DNA of 64,000 bases from Fibrobacter sp. (GCA_024398815.1 JAKSIL010000010.1:31800-95799); one strand, 5' to 3'; numbered from the stretch's first letter, positions 43,286 to 52,565 are shown. Numbers and translations: made by a program. Notes: generated by a model from the letters alone, not told the origin.

Positions 43286-44218
43286 ATGCCCGTCGAATTT
43301 TCAGAACATCGTGTAAAAAAGAAATACAAGTCAAAACGCAAAAAATTTCCGTTGTTTAGGCTTGTCTTTTTGGCAGGGCTTATTGGCTGTGGTTTTTATT
43401 TTGGCTGGTTCTCGAAACTGGTCAATGCGATTCCTCTTTTTAACGAAGAGGTCGCTCCTGCCGAAATCACTTGGGATTCCCGCTGCAAAAGCGTCGGTGG
43501 CACTCCTTTTGAATTGAAGGATAGCCTGGCCCAGTGTTCCTGGATAGTAAACGATTCTACGCCTCTGTTCTTTAACGGGTTCGTCCGTTACGTGGCGTCG
43601 TTGCGCAAGTCTCCGGTGGCGAAGTTGCATTGGGTGGCCAAAGCCTGCGATTTTGACAATCCTATTTTGGTCCAGCTCGAGGATTCGTTAGTTTATTCGT
43701 ACTTGCGCGTGCCTTTGAAGGATTCTTCGAAGGTCTGGATCGATGCTCGCACAGGGTGTGCTTTCCCGGGCCTCTGCCCGGCCCGTCCGCTGGATTGGTC
43801 CAATATCGATATTTCCGAAAATTTTGATTTCGAGGGGCAAGATAAACTGCTTGCCGCCGATGCGTTTTATGGATTGGGCGAAGCTCCTTTGCATCCGATT
43901 CTTCCTGGTGTCGTGTTGGACGCAGGGCGCGATTCCATGGGACTTTACGTGGAAATCGATCACGGCAACAATGTGTTTTCGAAAATGTCGGGCATGACGC
44001 CTTATGCTTCTGGTGAGGGGGTCTCGGTCAAGGTGGGCGATGCCGTTACGATTGAGTCCTGGATTGGAAGAATTCCCCCTCGCGACAGCGCGGCTTGCTA
44101 TTTGTCCATCCGTCGAAATGGTCTTTTCTTGCGTTGGACCGATTTTTATGCGGCTGCCCATCCTCTAGATAGCGTAGGAATTTCTAATTTCTTGGAACGT
44201 ACCGGAATAAGACTATGA
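43286..44218 (+). CDS. Membrane-anchored protein with a degenerate LytM/M23 domain
   Basis: 310 aa. Basic N-terminus (VKKKYKSKRKK), one membrane segment (LFRLVFLAGLIGCGFYFGWF), periplasmic region, and a C-terminal domain following the M23 strand order: HPILPGVVLDAGRDSMGLYV, EIDHGNNVFSKMSGM, VKVGDAVTIESWIGRI, then CYLSIRRNGLFLRWTDFY. The Zn ligands of active M23 (HxxxD, HxH) are not preserved; HLHFE reads CYLSI. Non-catalytic LytM proteins such as EnvC regulate amidases, so a similar role is inferred. Four-base overlap with the next lipoprotein gene. Confidence 0.7.
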   Translation: MPVEFSEHRVKKKYKSKRKKFPLFRLVFLAGLIGCGFYFGWFSKLVNAIPLFNEEVAPAEITWDSRCKSVGGTPFELKDSLAQCSWIVNDSTPLFFNGFVRYVASLRKSPVAKLHWVAKACDFDNPILVQLEDSLVYSYLRVPLKDSSKVWIDARTGCAFPGLCPARPLDWSNIDISENFDFEGQDKLLAADAFYGLGEAPLHPILPGVVLDAGRDSMGLYVEIDHGNNVFSKMSGMTPYASGEGVSVKVGDAVTIESWIGRIPPRDSAACYLSIRRNGLFLRWTDFYAAAHPLDSVGISNFLERTGIRL

Positions 44219-45276
44219 AATCCTGGCTGAAAATAATGGCTTTGCTGCTTTTGCCTGCGTTGTGGGTGTCGTGTTCGCAAGATGACGACGGTCCCATTTC
44301 GCTTACCGATAGTGGTGAATCGTTCGCCGGTGAAGGCTATTTTTTAAGGGCTCAGTTGGATTCTGGCAAGTCAGTGTATTTGGTGGGCGATACCCTGTTT
44401 CTTTATATGGACAGCATTTGGTCTTTTTCGAATTGCAGCCTGGAAAGAATAAAGCTGGAAAGGGAAATCAACGATTCCACCTTGATGATTGCTCCGAAGA
44501 TAATGCTTAATGTAACCGGTGAAAATTGCCCGGCTCCGTTCTTTAGGCCCGAAACGACAGTGAAAATCACCATTACCGAAAACGTTCTTGAAGGCGTAAA
44601 GAGAATCTCCGTCAAGAACAACCGGGATTCCGTGTTGGATTCCATTGCTGTGCGCAAGGGAAAAATGTCAAAGGATACTTTCTCGATTTTCATCGATACG
44701 GCATTCGCTTCGGTGAAAAAGAAAGCTTTGAGGACAAAGGGCGATCCGTCGATTTTTAGAATGTTGGATTCGCTTACGCCGCGTACTTATTATTGGCGAC
44801 CGATGAAGTCCATTTGCGAGTCTCGCGTCGATAATTGCGATTCCGTAGTCTCCGATACCATTTTCCCGACGTACTGGTACTTGTCCGATACGATGCTCGT
44901 GCCGATTCGCACCGCATGTGCCGATTCCGACGAGGTCTATTGCATAAGCACCAAATGGAAAAATGATTCCACCAGTCTTGGCAAGGTGCAAGAGAGGCTC
45001 GATACGCTTTGGCATACAAGTACGTATTACATAGAAACTATTCCAGAATGCGCTACGGTGGACCGTTTTGCAATGTCGGCCATGAATATGGGCAAGAAGA
45101 TGACGATTTCCCGCGACTTGTACAAGTTCGATAAATCGGAAACGTCGTGCGGGCCATCGACTCGAAAGGATTTGTTCATTTACGATATAGGCCGGAATTT
45201 TGCCGTGGCCGATACGGTCGATGTCGATAGCCTTGTGAAAAAATGGAACAAGGCGAAAACGGCTAAAACGAAATAA
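44215..45276 (+). CDS. Predicted lipoprotein of unknown function
   Basis: 353 aa. Signal peptide (LKIMALLLLPALWVSC) with Cys then SQDDD, an imperfect lipobox but acidic mature start. The body is Asp/Ser-rich with scattered Cys (SNCSLERI, GENCPAPF, ESRVDNCDSVVSD), no family recognised. Overlaps the degenerate LytM gene by four bases; probably acts with it in the envelope. Confidence 0.65.
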   Translation: MKSWLKIMALLLLPALWVSCSQDDDGPISLTDSGESFAGEGYFLRAQLDSGKSVYLVGDTLFLYMDSIWSFSNCSLERIKLEREINDSTLMIAPKIMLNVTGENCPAPFFRPETTVKITITENVLEGVKRISVKNNRDSVLDSIAVRKGKMSKDTFSIFIDTAFASVKKKALRTKGDPSIFRMLDSLTPRTYYWRPMKSICESRVDNCDSVVSDTIFPTYWYLSDTMLVPIRTACADSDEVYCISTKWKNDSTSLGKVQERLDTLWHTSTYYIETIPECATVDRFAMSAMNMGKKMTISRDLYKFDKSETSCGPSTRKDLFIYDIGRNFAVADTVDVDSLVKKWNKAKTAKTK

Positions 45277-45296
45277 TTTGTTTGTAAAGGTGCGCT

Positions 45297-46019
45297 ATGG
45301 ACGGACAGATTGAGTATTCCTTTGCGAAAGACATTGCTGCCGAAGACTATCCCGTCATTCTTGAGAGCCGTATTTTTAAGGAATGGCTGGAAGCGAGTCT
45401 TGCTAAATTCAAGATTGCGAAGATTCATTTCGAGTCGGTAAACTATTTTGACAAGGAACACCGCCCGCTGTTCATCAAGCTGCTCGCTACAGCGACGCTT
45501 CCGGATGGTCGTCCGGTTCACGGGGTCGTTCTCGTGCGCGGAAATGCCGTCGGAGTGCTTGTGGTGCTTCGTTGCGAAGGTAAAAAGTATTTGCTTTTGG
45601 TGCGCCAGCCGAGGTTCTCGATATCGGAGACGGCTTCACTTGAAATTCCTGCAGGTATTTTGGACTGGAGCGGAGACTATCGCAAGGTGGCGCTTTCGGA
45701 ACTCGAAGAAGAGGCTCAAATCAAGGCTTCGGATGATGAACTGATAGACTTGACCGAATTTTGGTGGGGAAACAGCACCCCCGGTTTCGCCGGGAGTTGC
45801 GGCCTTTTGGACGAACGCATTCGTTTGTATGCGATTGAACGCGACGTGACCTGTGAAGAACTCGATGCCATGAATGGCAAGAGCCAGACTTACACGGATG
45901 AAAATGAGTGGATTCGCACTGAAGTGCTGCCTTACGAAGAGGCTGGGCACAAGTTTATAGACGGAAAGAATTTAATCGCCATGTTCCTTTACGAACGCTG
46001 GCTTGCGTCTAAGCACTAA
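45297..46019 (+). CDS. NUDIX hydrolase, ADP-ribose-pyrophosphatase-like
   Basis: 240 aa. The central EIPAGILDWSG... SELEEEAQI corresponds to a Nudix box, in the EIPAG context typical of ADP-ribose/GDP-mannose pyrophosphatases. Relative to GX5EX7REUXEEXGU, the first Glu is Gly and the Arg is Ser, while the metal-binding ExEEE core is kept; activity may be altered. It probably hydrolyses a nucleoside diphosphate derivative. Twenty bases after the lipoprotein gene. Confidence 0.8.
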   Translation: MDGQIEYSFAKDIAAEDYPVILESRIFKEWLEASLAKFKIAKIHFESVNYFDKEHRPLFIKLLATATLPDGRPVHGVVLVRGNAVGVLVVLRCEGKKYLLLVRQPRFSISETASLEIPAGILDWSGDYRKVALSELEEEAQIKASDDELIDLTEFWWGNSTPGFAGSCGLLDERIRLYAIERDVTCEELDAMNGKSQTYTDENEWIRTEVLPYEEAGHKFIDGKNLIAMFLYERWLASKH

Positions 46020-46225
46020 AAGAACAGATTGTTTATCGTGAGCCCTGCGAAGAAAATGAGCAGGTAGCCGTACCAGAGTCCGGTGAACACGTAGTTGAGC
46101 CCGCGCTTGTATGCTTTGGGCTCGTTTTTGTTCTTTTCCTTGATGCGGATGATGTTTTTGCGCAAATAGAAAACGGAGAGGGCGATTCCTACGATACTGG
46201 CCAAAATGAGCAAGAAATATACCAT
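46016..46225 (-). CDS. Small two-helix membrane protein
   Basis: 69 aa from ATG 46225 (a TTG at 46237 would add four residues). Two hydrophobic segments (YFLLILASIVGIALSVFYL and GYLLIFFAGLTINNLFF) around a basic loop (IRIKEKNKNEPKAYKRG). No family recognised and no strong ribosome site; coding likelihood rests on the topology. Overlaps the Nudix stop on the other strand by four bases. Confidence 0.55.
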   Translation of the reverse strand: MVYFLLILASIVGIALSVFYLRKNIIRIKEKNKNEPKAYKRGLNYVFTGLWYGYLLIFFAGLTINNLFF

Positions 46226-46448
46226 GATGGACCACAAAATAACTTTTTTTAAGGAAAAAGGCTGAAATAATGGCTAAAAAAGCTGTTAAAACCTAGGGAA
46301 GAGGGCTCGGGGGGTTGAACAATAATGGAAAAATTTCTCTATTTGTACGCGGTTTTTAGACTGTCCGTGGAAGGAGTCTCGCCCTAGCCTAGACTTGCGG
46401 TTTGACACCTTCCGTTAGCGGACGGCTATTTTAATATAAGAGGTTTAT
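46226..46448 (+). promoter_or_regulatory. Intergenic leader upstream of rimP with a nested RNA fold
   Basis: At 46363-46423 three nested stems can form: GTCCG (46363) with CGGAC (46419), GGAAGG (46369) with CCTTCC (46408), and AGTCT (46375) with AGACT (46391). The competing hairpin TCCG-TTAG-CGGA (46411-46422) excludes the outer stems. TTGACA at 46402 could instead be a -35. Two tiny frames (46270-46296, eight codons; 46325-46387, 20 codons) are present, neither with a good ribosome site. No tRNA was found. A cis-acting leader is plausible but unproven. Confidence 0.4.
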
Positions 46449-46898
46449 TTGGATAATCGGGAAAAACTGGATTCCCTCATCGCCGAAGCCTGCAACGCTG
46501 CAGGAGTCTCCTTGGTGGAGTTGGATATGTTCCGCGCTGGCAAGCGGAAGACAATTAGATTGTTTATCGATAAACCCGAAGGGGTTTCCATTGATGACTG
46601 CTCGAACGTGAGCAGGCACTTGTCCGATGCCTTGGACCTCGATCCCGAGATTATTGAAGGTGCTTACACTTTGGAAGTGTCGTCACCTGGGCTTGACCGC
46701 CCCCTGAAGTCGGTCGCCGATTTTATTCGCAACAAGGGTCGCTTTATTCGTGTTACGAGAAGCACTGGCAAGCCGATTACAGGTAAGCTGGTAGAGGCTG
46801 ATGAACAGAATTTGACTCTTGCACTCAAGGGCAATGCTGGGAACGTGGTTGTTCCTAGGGCCGAGGTGCTGGTTGCAAAAGTGGATGTACAAATATAA
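46449..46898 (+). CDS. rimP: Ribosome maturation factor RimP
   Basis: 149 aa, normal size. TTG start at 46449 after AGAGG. Family signatures: AGVSLVELDMFRAG, IRLFIDKPEGVSIDDC, SRHLSDALD and the diagnostic YTLEVSSPGLDRPL. Needed for 30S maturation. First gene of the classical rimP-nusA-infB block. Confidence 0.95.
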   Translation: MDNREKLDSLIAEACNAAGVSLVELDMFRAGKRKTIRLFIDKPEGVSIDDCSNVSRHLSDALDLDPEIIEGAYTLEVSSPGLDRPLKSVADFIRNKGRFIRVTRSTGKPITGKLVEADEQNLTLALKGNAGNVVVPRAEVLVAKVDVQI

Positions 46899-46912
46899 TA
46901 GGAAGGTCTAAA

Positions 46913-48187
46913 ATGGCTAAACAGAACGAACCCAAGGTTAATTTGCTCGAAGTCCTCAAGGGCGTAGTCGATGCAAAGAATATGGAAGACACCGTCGTGC
47001 TCAACGCACTTAAGCAGGCTTTGACGCTTGCCGCAAAGAAGTATCTGCACATCGAAAAGAAAATCGATGTGGATATCGATACCGAAACAAACGAAGTGCA
47101 TGTGTTCCTTCGCGTTGAAGTCGTTGATGACTATCCCGACTACGATCCGAACATGACGGCCGAAGAAGTTGAAAAGCTTGATGAAGGCTACATGCTGGTT
47201 GCCGAAGCCCAGGAATTCAACGAAGACGCCCAGCCGGGTGACGTGCTCGAAATGGAAGTGCCCACGACTTCGTTTGGTCGCCAGGCCATCCAGACGGCAA
47301 AGCAGCTTTTGACTCAGCAGATTCGCGATGCCGAACGTCAGAAGATTATTGATACTTACCGCGGCCGTATCGGTTCCATGATCAACGGCGAAGTCCTTCG
47401 CCTTGAAGGTCGCAACGTGATTGTAAGCCTCGGCAAGCAGACCGAAGCCGTGATTCCGCCTCGCGAACAGATTGGTCACGAACGCTTGGTGCAGGGCCAG
47501 TCCGTGAAGGCTGTGATTGCCCGCGTCGAAGAATCTTCGAAGAATGGCGCACAGGTGGTTCTTTCCCGCTCGAGTGGCGATTTCCTCAAGGAACTCTTCC
47601 GTCAGGAAGTTCCCGAAATCTACGAAGGTACGGTTGAAATCAAGGGCGTGGCCCGCGAACCGGGTTACCGCGCAAAGATTGCTGTTTATTCCCGTGACGA
47701 AAAGATCGACCCCGTTGGCGCTTGCGTCGGCATGAAGGGTGCTCGCGTGCAGACCATCGTGCGCGAACTCGGCAACGAACGAATCGATATCGTGCAGTGG
47801 AATGCCGACCTCGACGTGTTCATTACTCGCGCCCTCTCTCCGGCCAACATTGTTAAGCTGACCGAAGTTCCGGGTACCGACCGCGTTGTCGTCGTGATTA
47901 ACGACGAAAATCTCGCCCAGGCTATCGGCAAGAACGGACAGAATGTTAAACTCGCTACTTCCTTGGTGGGCCGCAACCTCGACGTGTTCGGCGAAAAGGA
48001 ATGGTCCGAGAAGGATGACGAAGCCAAGGCTGCCGTTCTCGCTCCTCGCGAACAGGAACTCCGTCGTAGCGCCGCTCGCCGTGCCGACAACTTGTTCAAC
48101 GCTTCGACTGTCGAAAAGGTTGAAGCTGCAGAAGAAACTGCTGAAGAAGCTGCAACAGAAAACGAAGGCGAGTCCACAGAAGCATAA
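46913..48187 (+). CDS. nusA: Transcription termination/antitermination factor NusA
   Basis: 424 aa. N-terminal RNA polymerase-binding domain (about 1-125), S1 domain (RGRIGSMINGEVLRLEGRNV), then tandem KH domains with DPVGACVGMKGARVQTIV and AQAIGKNGQNVKLA. The C-terminal acidic repeats of E. coli NusA are absent; the protein ends in a Glu/Ala-rich tail. AGGA precedes ATG 46913. Confidence 0.96.
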   Translation: MAKQNEPKVNLLEVLKGVVDAKNMEDTVVLNALKQALTLAAKKYLHIEKKIDVDIDTETNEVHVFLRVEVVDDYPDYDPNMTAEEVEKLDEGYMLVAEAQEFNEDAQPGDVLEMEVPTTSFGRQAIQTAKQLLTQQIRDAERQKIIDTYRGRIGSMINGEVLRLEGRNVIVSLGKQTEAVIPPREQIGHERLVQGQSVKAVIARVEESSKNGAQVVLSRSSGDFLKELFRQEVPEIYEGTVEIKGVAREPGYRAKIAVYSRDEKIDPVGACVGMKGARVQTIVRELGNERIDIVQWNADLDVFITRALSPANIVKLTEVPGTDRVVVVINDENLAQAIGKNGQNVKLATSLVGRNLDVFGEKEWSEKDDEAKAAVLAPREQELRRSAARRADNLFNASTVEKVEAAEETAEEAATENEGESTEA

Positions 48188-48244
48188 TTAGATTCCTGAT
48201 TCCGCTTTGAAAAACAAATAGGGACTTTATTAACAGGCTATTTA

Positions 48245-51200
48245 ATGAACGAATTAGAACAGATTAAACCAATTGATTGGGCCAAGGAACATGGAGTCAA
48301 GAGTGACTTCGTGATGAAACTGCTTCGCGAAAATGGCGTGAAGGTCTTGACGCAAGTTTCCAAGGTGAACGCTTCCGAATTTGAAAAAATCGAAGAAGCC
48401 GTTTCTGCGGAAAAGGCAAAGCAGGACGCTCGCTCCAAGAACTTGAAGAAGTCTTCGTCTGCTGAGTCCGAAGCTGCTCCGGCTTCTGAAAAGAAAAAGT
48501 CGTCGACAGTTTCGACCACGACCAAGAATGGCGTGAAAGTTAGCCTCAAGAGGGCCGCGACCAAGAAAGCGCCCGCCGAGGTTAAGCCTTCTGTAAAGCC
48601 TGCCGAAGCCCCTGTGGCGCCGAAGCCCAAAGAAGCTGTTAAGCCTGTTGAAGCTCCTGTTGCTCCTGCACCTAAGGAAGTCGCAAAACCGAAGGTTGAA
48701 GAACCTGTTAAAAAGGAACCTGTCGCAGTCAAGCCCGTTGATGCTCCGGTAGCGAAGGCTCCCGTAGCTCCTGCGCCGAAGCCTGTGGCTGCTCCTGCGC
48801 CGAAGGTGGATCCGAAGCCTGTTGCTCCTGCACCGGCTCCCCATGCGGCTCCCATGATGATTTCCGACAAGACTGAACTCAAGAAGGTCGACATGAAGGC
48901 CACTGTGTTCAAGCCTGATGCCGCTATCCTCGCTCGTATTGCCAAGTCTCAGCAACAGCAGCAGGGTGGCCGTGGACCGAACAACCGCCGCCCCGGAGGT
49001 CCGGGTGGCCGTGGCCAGGGCAATGCCCAAGGCTACACGGGTTCGTTTGGCCCTCGTGGCAACAACAATGGCGATAACCGTGGCCAGGGCGGTCAAAATC
49101 GCAGGCCCGGCCAGGGCGGCGCCAGCAGCCGCGGCGGTTACACCGGACATGGTGGCGGATTCTCCAGCGGATCCATGCAGGAAGCTTTCAATGCAAGCAA
49201 TGGCGGCATGGGTTCTCCCATGGGTCAGGGCGGCAAGGGTGGCCAGAATGGCAAGGGCCAGAACGGTCGTCATGGCAACGACAAGAACCGTCATGGCAAC
49301 AATAGCCGCGACCGCATGGATCAGAAGGAACAGCAGCAGGAAATGGTTCGCCAGAACGTTTCCCGCGTGATGGCCGACCTTTCCAAGAAGCCTGTGAAAA
49401 AGACCTACCACAAGGACCACAGCGATAACAATAGCGGTGAAGAAAAGAAGATTCTCAAGACTTCTGACTTCATTACCGTGGGCGAACTCGCCGGCCTTAT
49501 GGACCAGATGCCTGCTCGCGTCATTGCAAAGTGCATGGAAATGGGTATGATGGTGACCATCAACGCCCGTCTTGATTTTGAAACCATCCAGATTCTGGCC
49601 GATGAATTCGGCTACGAAGCTCAGTTGATGGAAGAATACGAAGAAGAAGCCTTGGGTGTCGAAGAAGAAAGCGCAGAAAATCTTCAGTCTCGCCATCCTG
49701 TGGTTACCGTTATGGGTCACGTCGACCACGGTAAAACTTCTTTGCTTGACTGGATTCGCAAGACTCACGTGGTTTCGGGCGAATCCGGTGGCATTACCCA
49801 GCACATCGGTGCTTATGAAGTCACCACCGCGCAGGGCAAGGTCACCTTCCTCGATACTCCGGGTCACGAGGCCTTCAGCGCCATGCGTGCTCGTGGTTCG
49901 CAGGTGACCGACGTTATCGTGCTCGTTGTGGCTGCCGACTCCATGGTGATGCCTCAGACTGTTGAATGTATTGAACTTGCCAAGCGCGAGAAGGTTCCGA
50001 TGGTCGTTGCCATTACGAAGATTGACCTTCCGACGGCGAACCCCGACAAGATCCGCGCACAGCTTGCTGAACGCGGTGTCGAAGTGGAACAGTGGGGTGG
50101 CCAGACCAGCTGCGTCGAAGTTTCTGCTCGCAGTGGCCAGGGCATGGATCAGCTTTTGGAAACTCTCGCCCTTGAAGCCGAAGTCCAGGAACTCAAGGCG
50201 AACCCCGATGCTCACGCTCGCGGTGCAGTTGTGGAATCCAAGCTCGACGTGGGCAAGGGCTCCATGGCGACGATTCTTGTGCAGAACGGATCTCTGCATG
50301 TGGGTGACCCGTTTGTCTGCGGTATCTACGCCGGCCGTGTTCGCGCCATGTTCAATGAACGTGGTGAACAGATGAAGGTGGCGGGTCCGTCTTCTCCGTG
50401 CCAGGTGCTCGGTTTCGATGGTACTCCGCAGGCCGGTGACGACCTTATCGTGGTGGACGACGAAAAGACCGCACGTGAAATTGCTAGCAAGCGCCGTATG
50501 GCCGCTCGTGAACGCGATCTTCGCGCTCGTAAGACAGTTTCTCTCGAGAACTCCTTCAACGACAAGAAGGAAGGCAAGCTCTCGGAACTCAACCTTATTG
50601 TCAAGGCCGACGTGGGCGGTTCCGCAGAAGCTCTCGCAGCCTCTCTCGAAAAGCTCACCAACAAGGAAGTTCGCGTCAATATCATCCGCAAGGGTGTGGG
50701 TACCATTACGGAATCCGATATCTTGTTTGCAACTACCGCACAGGCCATCATTATCTCGTTCCACTTGATGCCGTCTCTCACGGTCCGTGAAATGGCTCAG
50801 AAGGAAGGTATCGAAATCCGCAACTATCGCGTGATTTACGACTGCATTGAAGATATCAAGAACGCCGTGGAAGGCCTCTTGAAGCCTATCATGCGCGAAG
50901 AACTCAAGGGCGAAGCCGAAATCCGCCAAGTGTTCAAGGTGCCGAAGGTCGGTCTCATCGCCGGCTGTATGGTTACCGATGGCGAAGTCGACCGTACCAG
51001 CCAGGTTCGCGTGTACCGCAATGGTGTGGAACTCGGTGCTACTGCAGTTCAGTCGCTCAAGCGCATGAAGGACGACGTGAAGAGCGTCGCACGCGGATTC
51101 GAATGCGGTATCGGCCTCAAGGGCTACGACGATATCAAGGAAGGCGATACTTTGATCTTCTTCAAGGAAGTCAAGGTTGCCCGTACTCTTGAAGACGTGG

Positions 51201-51259
51201 CCCGCGAAGAAGCTGAAGAAAAGGCCCGTAAAGAAGCCGCAGAAAAGAAGGACGCTTAA
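48245..51259 (+). CDS. infB: Translation initiation factor IF-2
   Basis: 1004 aa. Long N-terminus: IF2-N-like start (about 1-60), a Lys/Pro/Ala-rich stretch (about 80-210), a Gly/Arg/Asn-rich low-complexity stretch (about 235-370, e.g. GGRGPNNRRPGGPGGRGQGN), a second IF2-N (about 400-465). The GTPase starts GHVDHGKTSLLDWI (about 493) with DTPGHEAF. The NKxD motif reads TKID, an unusual Asn-to-Thr change. Domains II-IV follow to the C-terminal charged helix. Brings initiator tRNA to the 30S subunit. Confidence 0.96.
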   Translation: MNELEQIKPIDWAKEHGVKSDFVMKLLRENGVKVLTQVSKVNASEFEKIEEAVSAEKAKQDARSKNLKKSSSAESEAAPASEKKKSSTVSTTTKNGVKVSLKRAATKKAPAEVKPSVKPAEAPVAPKPKEAVKPVEAPVAPAPKEVAKPKVEEPVKKEPVAVKPVDAPVAKAPVAPAPKPVAAPAPKVDPKPVAPAPAPHAAPMMISDKTELKKVDMKATVFKPDAAILARIAKSQQQQQGGRGPNNRRPGGPGGRGQGNAQGYTGSFGPRGNNNGDNRGQGGQNRRPGQGGASSRGGYTGHGGGFSSGSMQEAFNASNGGMGSPMGQGGKGGQNGKGQNGRHGNDKNRHGNNSRDRMDQKEQQQEMVRQNVSRVMADLSKKPVKKTYHKDHSDNNSGEEKKILKTSDFITVGELAGLMDQMPARVIAKCMEMGMMVTINARLDFETIQILADEFGYEAQLMEEYEEEALGVEEESAENLQSRHPVVTVMGHVDHGKTSLLDWIRKTHVVSGESGGITQHIGAYEVTTAQGKVTFLDTPGHEAFSAMRARGSQVTDVIVLVVAADSMVMPQTVECIELAKREKVPMVVAITKIDLPTANPDKIRAQLAERGVEVEQWGGQTSCVEVSARSGQGMDQLLETLALEAEVQELKANPDAHARGAVVESKLDVGKGSMATILVQNGSLHVGDPFVCGIYAGRVRAMFNERGEQMKVAGPSSPCQVLGFDGTPQAGDDLIVVDDEKTAREIASKRRMAARERDLRARKTVSLENSFNDKKEGKLSELNLIVKADVGGSAEALAASLEKLTNKEVRVNIIRKGVGTITESDILFATTAQAIIISFHLMPSLTVREMAQKEGIEIRNYRVIYDCIEDIKNAVEGLLKPIMREELKGEAEIRQVFKVPKVGLIAGCMVTDGEVDRTSQVRVYRNGVELGATAVQSLKRMKDDVKSVARGFECGIGLKGYDDIKEGDTLIFFKEVKVARTLEDVAREEAEEKARKEAAEKKDA

Positions 51260-51612
51260 TGAGCCGTAGAACCGACAGATTGGGCGAACAGTTCCGCGAG
51301 GAAATCTCCAAGCTTATTCAAAAAGGCTTGAAGGACCCTCGTGTGAGCACTCTTGCGAGCGTTACCCGCGTTGACATTACCGACGACCTGAGCTACGCCA
51401 AGGCTCTTGTTTCGGTGATGGGAAGCGACAAGGAAAAGCGCGATACCATCATTGGTCTCAACAACTCCGCCGGTTTCATCCGTGGAGTGCTGGGCAAGGC
51501 TCTCAAGATTCGCAAGATTCCCGAATTGACTTTCGTTCCTGATGAAAATTTGGAACACGCCATGCATATCGAAGGCATCTTGGCAGAACTCAAGCAGAAA
51601 GGGGAACTTTAG
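51259..51612 (+). CDS. rbfA: Ribosome-binding factor A
   Basis: 117 aa KH-like protein. RRTDRLGEQFREEISKLIQ at the N-terminus, DPRVSTLASVTRVDIT and DLSYAKALVSVMG are family signatures. One-base overlap with infB (TAATG). Cold-shock-linked 30S maturation factor. Confidence 0.94.
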   Translation: MSRRTDRLGEQFREEISKLIQKGLKDPRVSTLASVTRVDITDDLSYAKALVSVMGSDKEKRDTIIGLNNSAGFIRGVLGKALKIRKIPELTFVPDENLEHAMHIEGILAELKQKGEL

Positions 51613-52548
51613 TTGACTCCTTCCGGTTTCGTGCTGCTGGACAAAGTTGCAGGTGAAACATCCTTTAAGGCCCTTTTCCCGTTGAAAAGGGTCTTTTGTA
51701 CTAAACGGGTTGGGCACGCCGGAACTTTGGACTTGCGCGCCTCCGGGCTCATCATTGCCGCCATGGGTCGCGCGACGCGCCTTTTGCCGTATGTCGAGGC
51801 GAAGGACAAGTGCTACACTTTCAGGTTGCACTTGGGCTACGAAACCGATACCCTCGAATGGGACGGCGATGTCCTGGAACAGGATTCGCGAGCCGTGGAT
51901 GCCGCACCAGTGCTGAATATCGACCGCGCAGCGCTAGAATCTGTGCTCCCGCAGTTTATTGGCGACATCGACCAAGTCCCGCCCAAGTACTGCGCCGTAA
52001 AAATCGACGGCCATCGTGCGAGCGATTGGGTGGAACGCGGCAAGCAGATTGAACTCAAGCCCCGCCGAATCCATATCGCTTCGCTTAAAATTGTGGGCGA
52101 GGGTGGCGTTACCGAAGGCTCTTCCGGAAAATCCTTTGCGACTTTCGATTTGGAATGCGAATGCTCCAAGGGAACGTACATCCGTGCGCTTGGTCGCGAT
52201 TTGGCTTACGCTCTTGGAACTTTCGGCTGCGTTTCCATGATTCGCCGCCATCGCATTGGGCCTGTGAATTTGGACCGCGCTGTGCGTGGCTCCGATTTGA
52301 CCCGCGAACACATGGTGCCTGTGAATGAAGTTCTGGATTACCCGGTGGTTCGCCTGAACGACGACCAGATGGGAGCCATCCGCAACGGCAACTGGATTCC
52401 CTGGCGTACGCCCGTCGAAGGCTTGCGTGCGGAATCCGATGGAGAAAAGCTGCTTTTTGCCGCCGACAGCAACGGAATTGTATTAAGTTTTTGCAAGTAC
52501 GAACCCGGTCGCATTTGGCCCAAGGTTTTCTTGGCCGACGATGATTGA
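51613..52548 (+). CDS. truB: tRNA pseudouridine55 synthase
   Basis: 311 aa. TTG start at 51613 directly after the rbfA stop, with GGGGAA in front. SGFVLLDKVAGETSF and VGHAGTLDLRASGLI carry the catalytic Asp (family GTLDPxAxGLL, here DLRAS). CSKGTYIRALGRDL is the second conserved block. Modifies U55 in the T-arm of tRNA. Confidence 0.95.
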   Translation: MTPSGFVLLDKVAGETSFKALFPLKRVFCTKRVGHAGTLDLRASGLIIAAMGRATRLLPYVEAKDKCYTFRLHLGYETDTLEWDGDVLEQDSRAVDAAPVLNIDRAALESVLPQFIGDIDQVPPKYCAVKIDGHRASDWVERGKQIELKPRRIHIASLKIVGEGGVTEGSSGKSFATFDLECECSKGTYIRALGRDLAYALGTFGCVSMIRRHRIGPVNLDRAVRGSDLTREHMVPVNEVLDYPVVRLNDDQMGAIRNGNWIPWRTPVEGLRAESDGEKLLFAADSNGIVLSFCKYEPGRIWPKVFLADDD

Positions 52549-52565
52549 GGCGTAGCAGGTAATCG

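Noticed and set aside
46226..46448. tRNA or SRP RNA gene before rimP
   Set aside because: No cloverleaf, no T-loop consensus and no SRP domain motif could be found.
48254..50929. 891-codon open frame on the minus strand
   Set aside because: It mirrors infB, whose Gly/Pro/Ala-rich codons leave the reverse frame free of stops; composition is His/Arg-rich and no family is recognisable.
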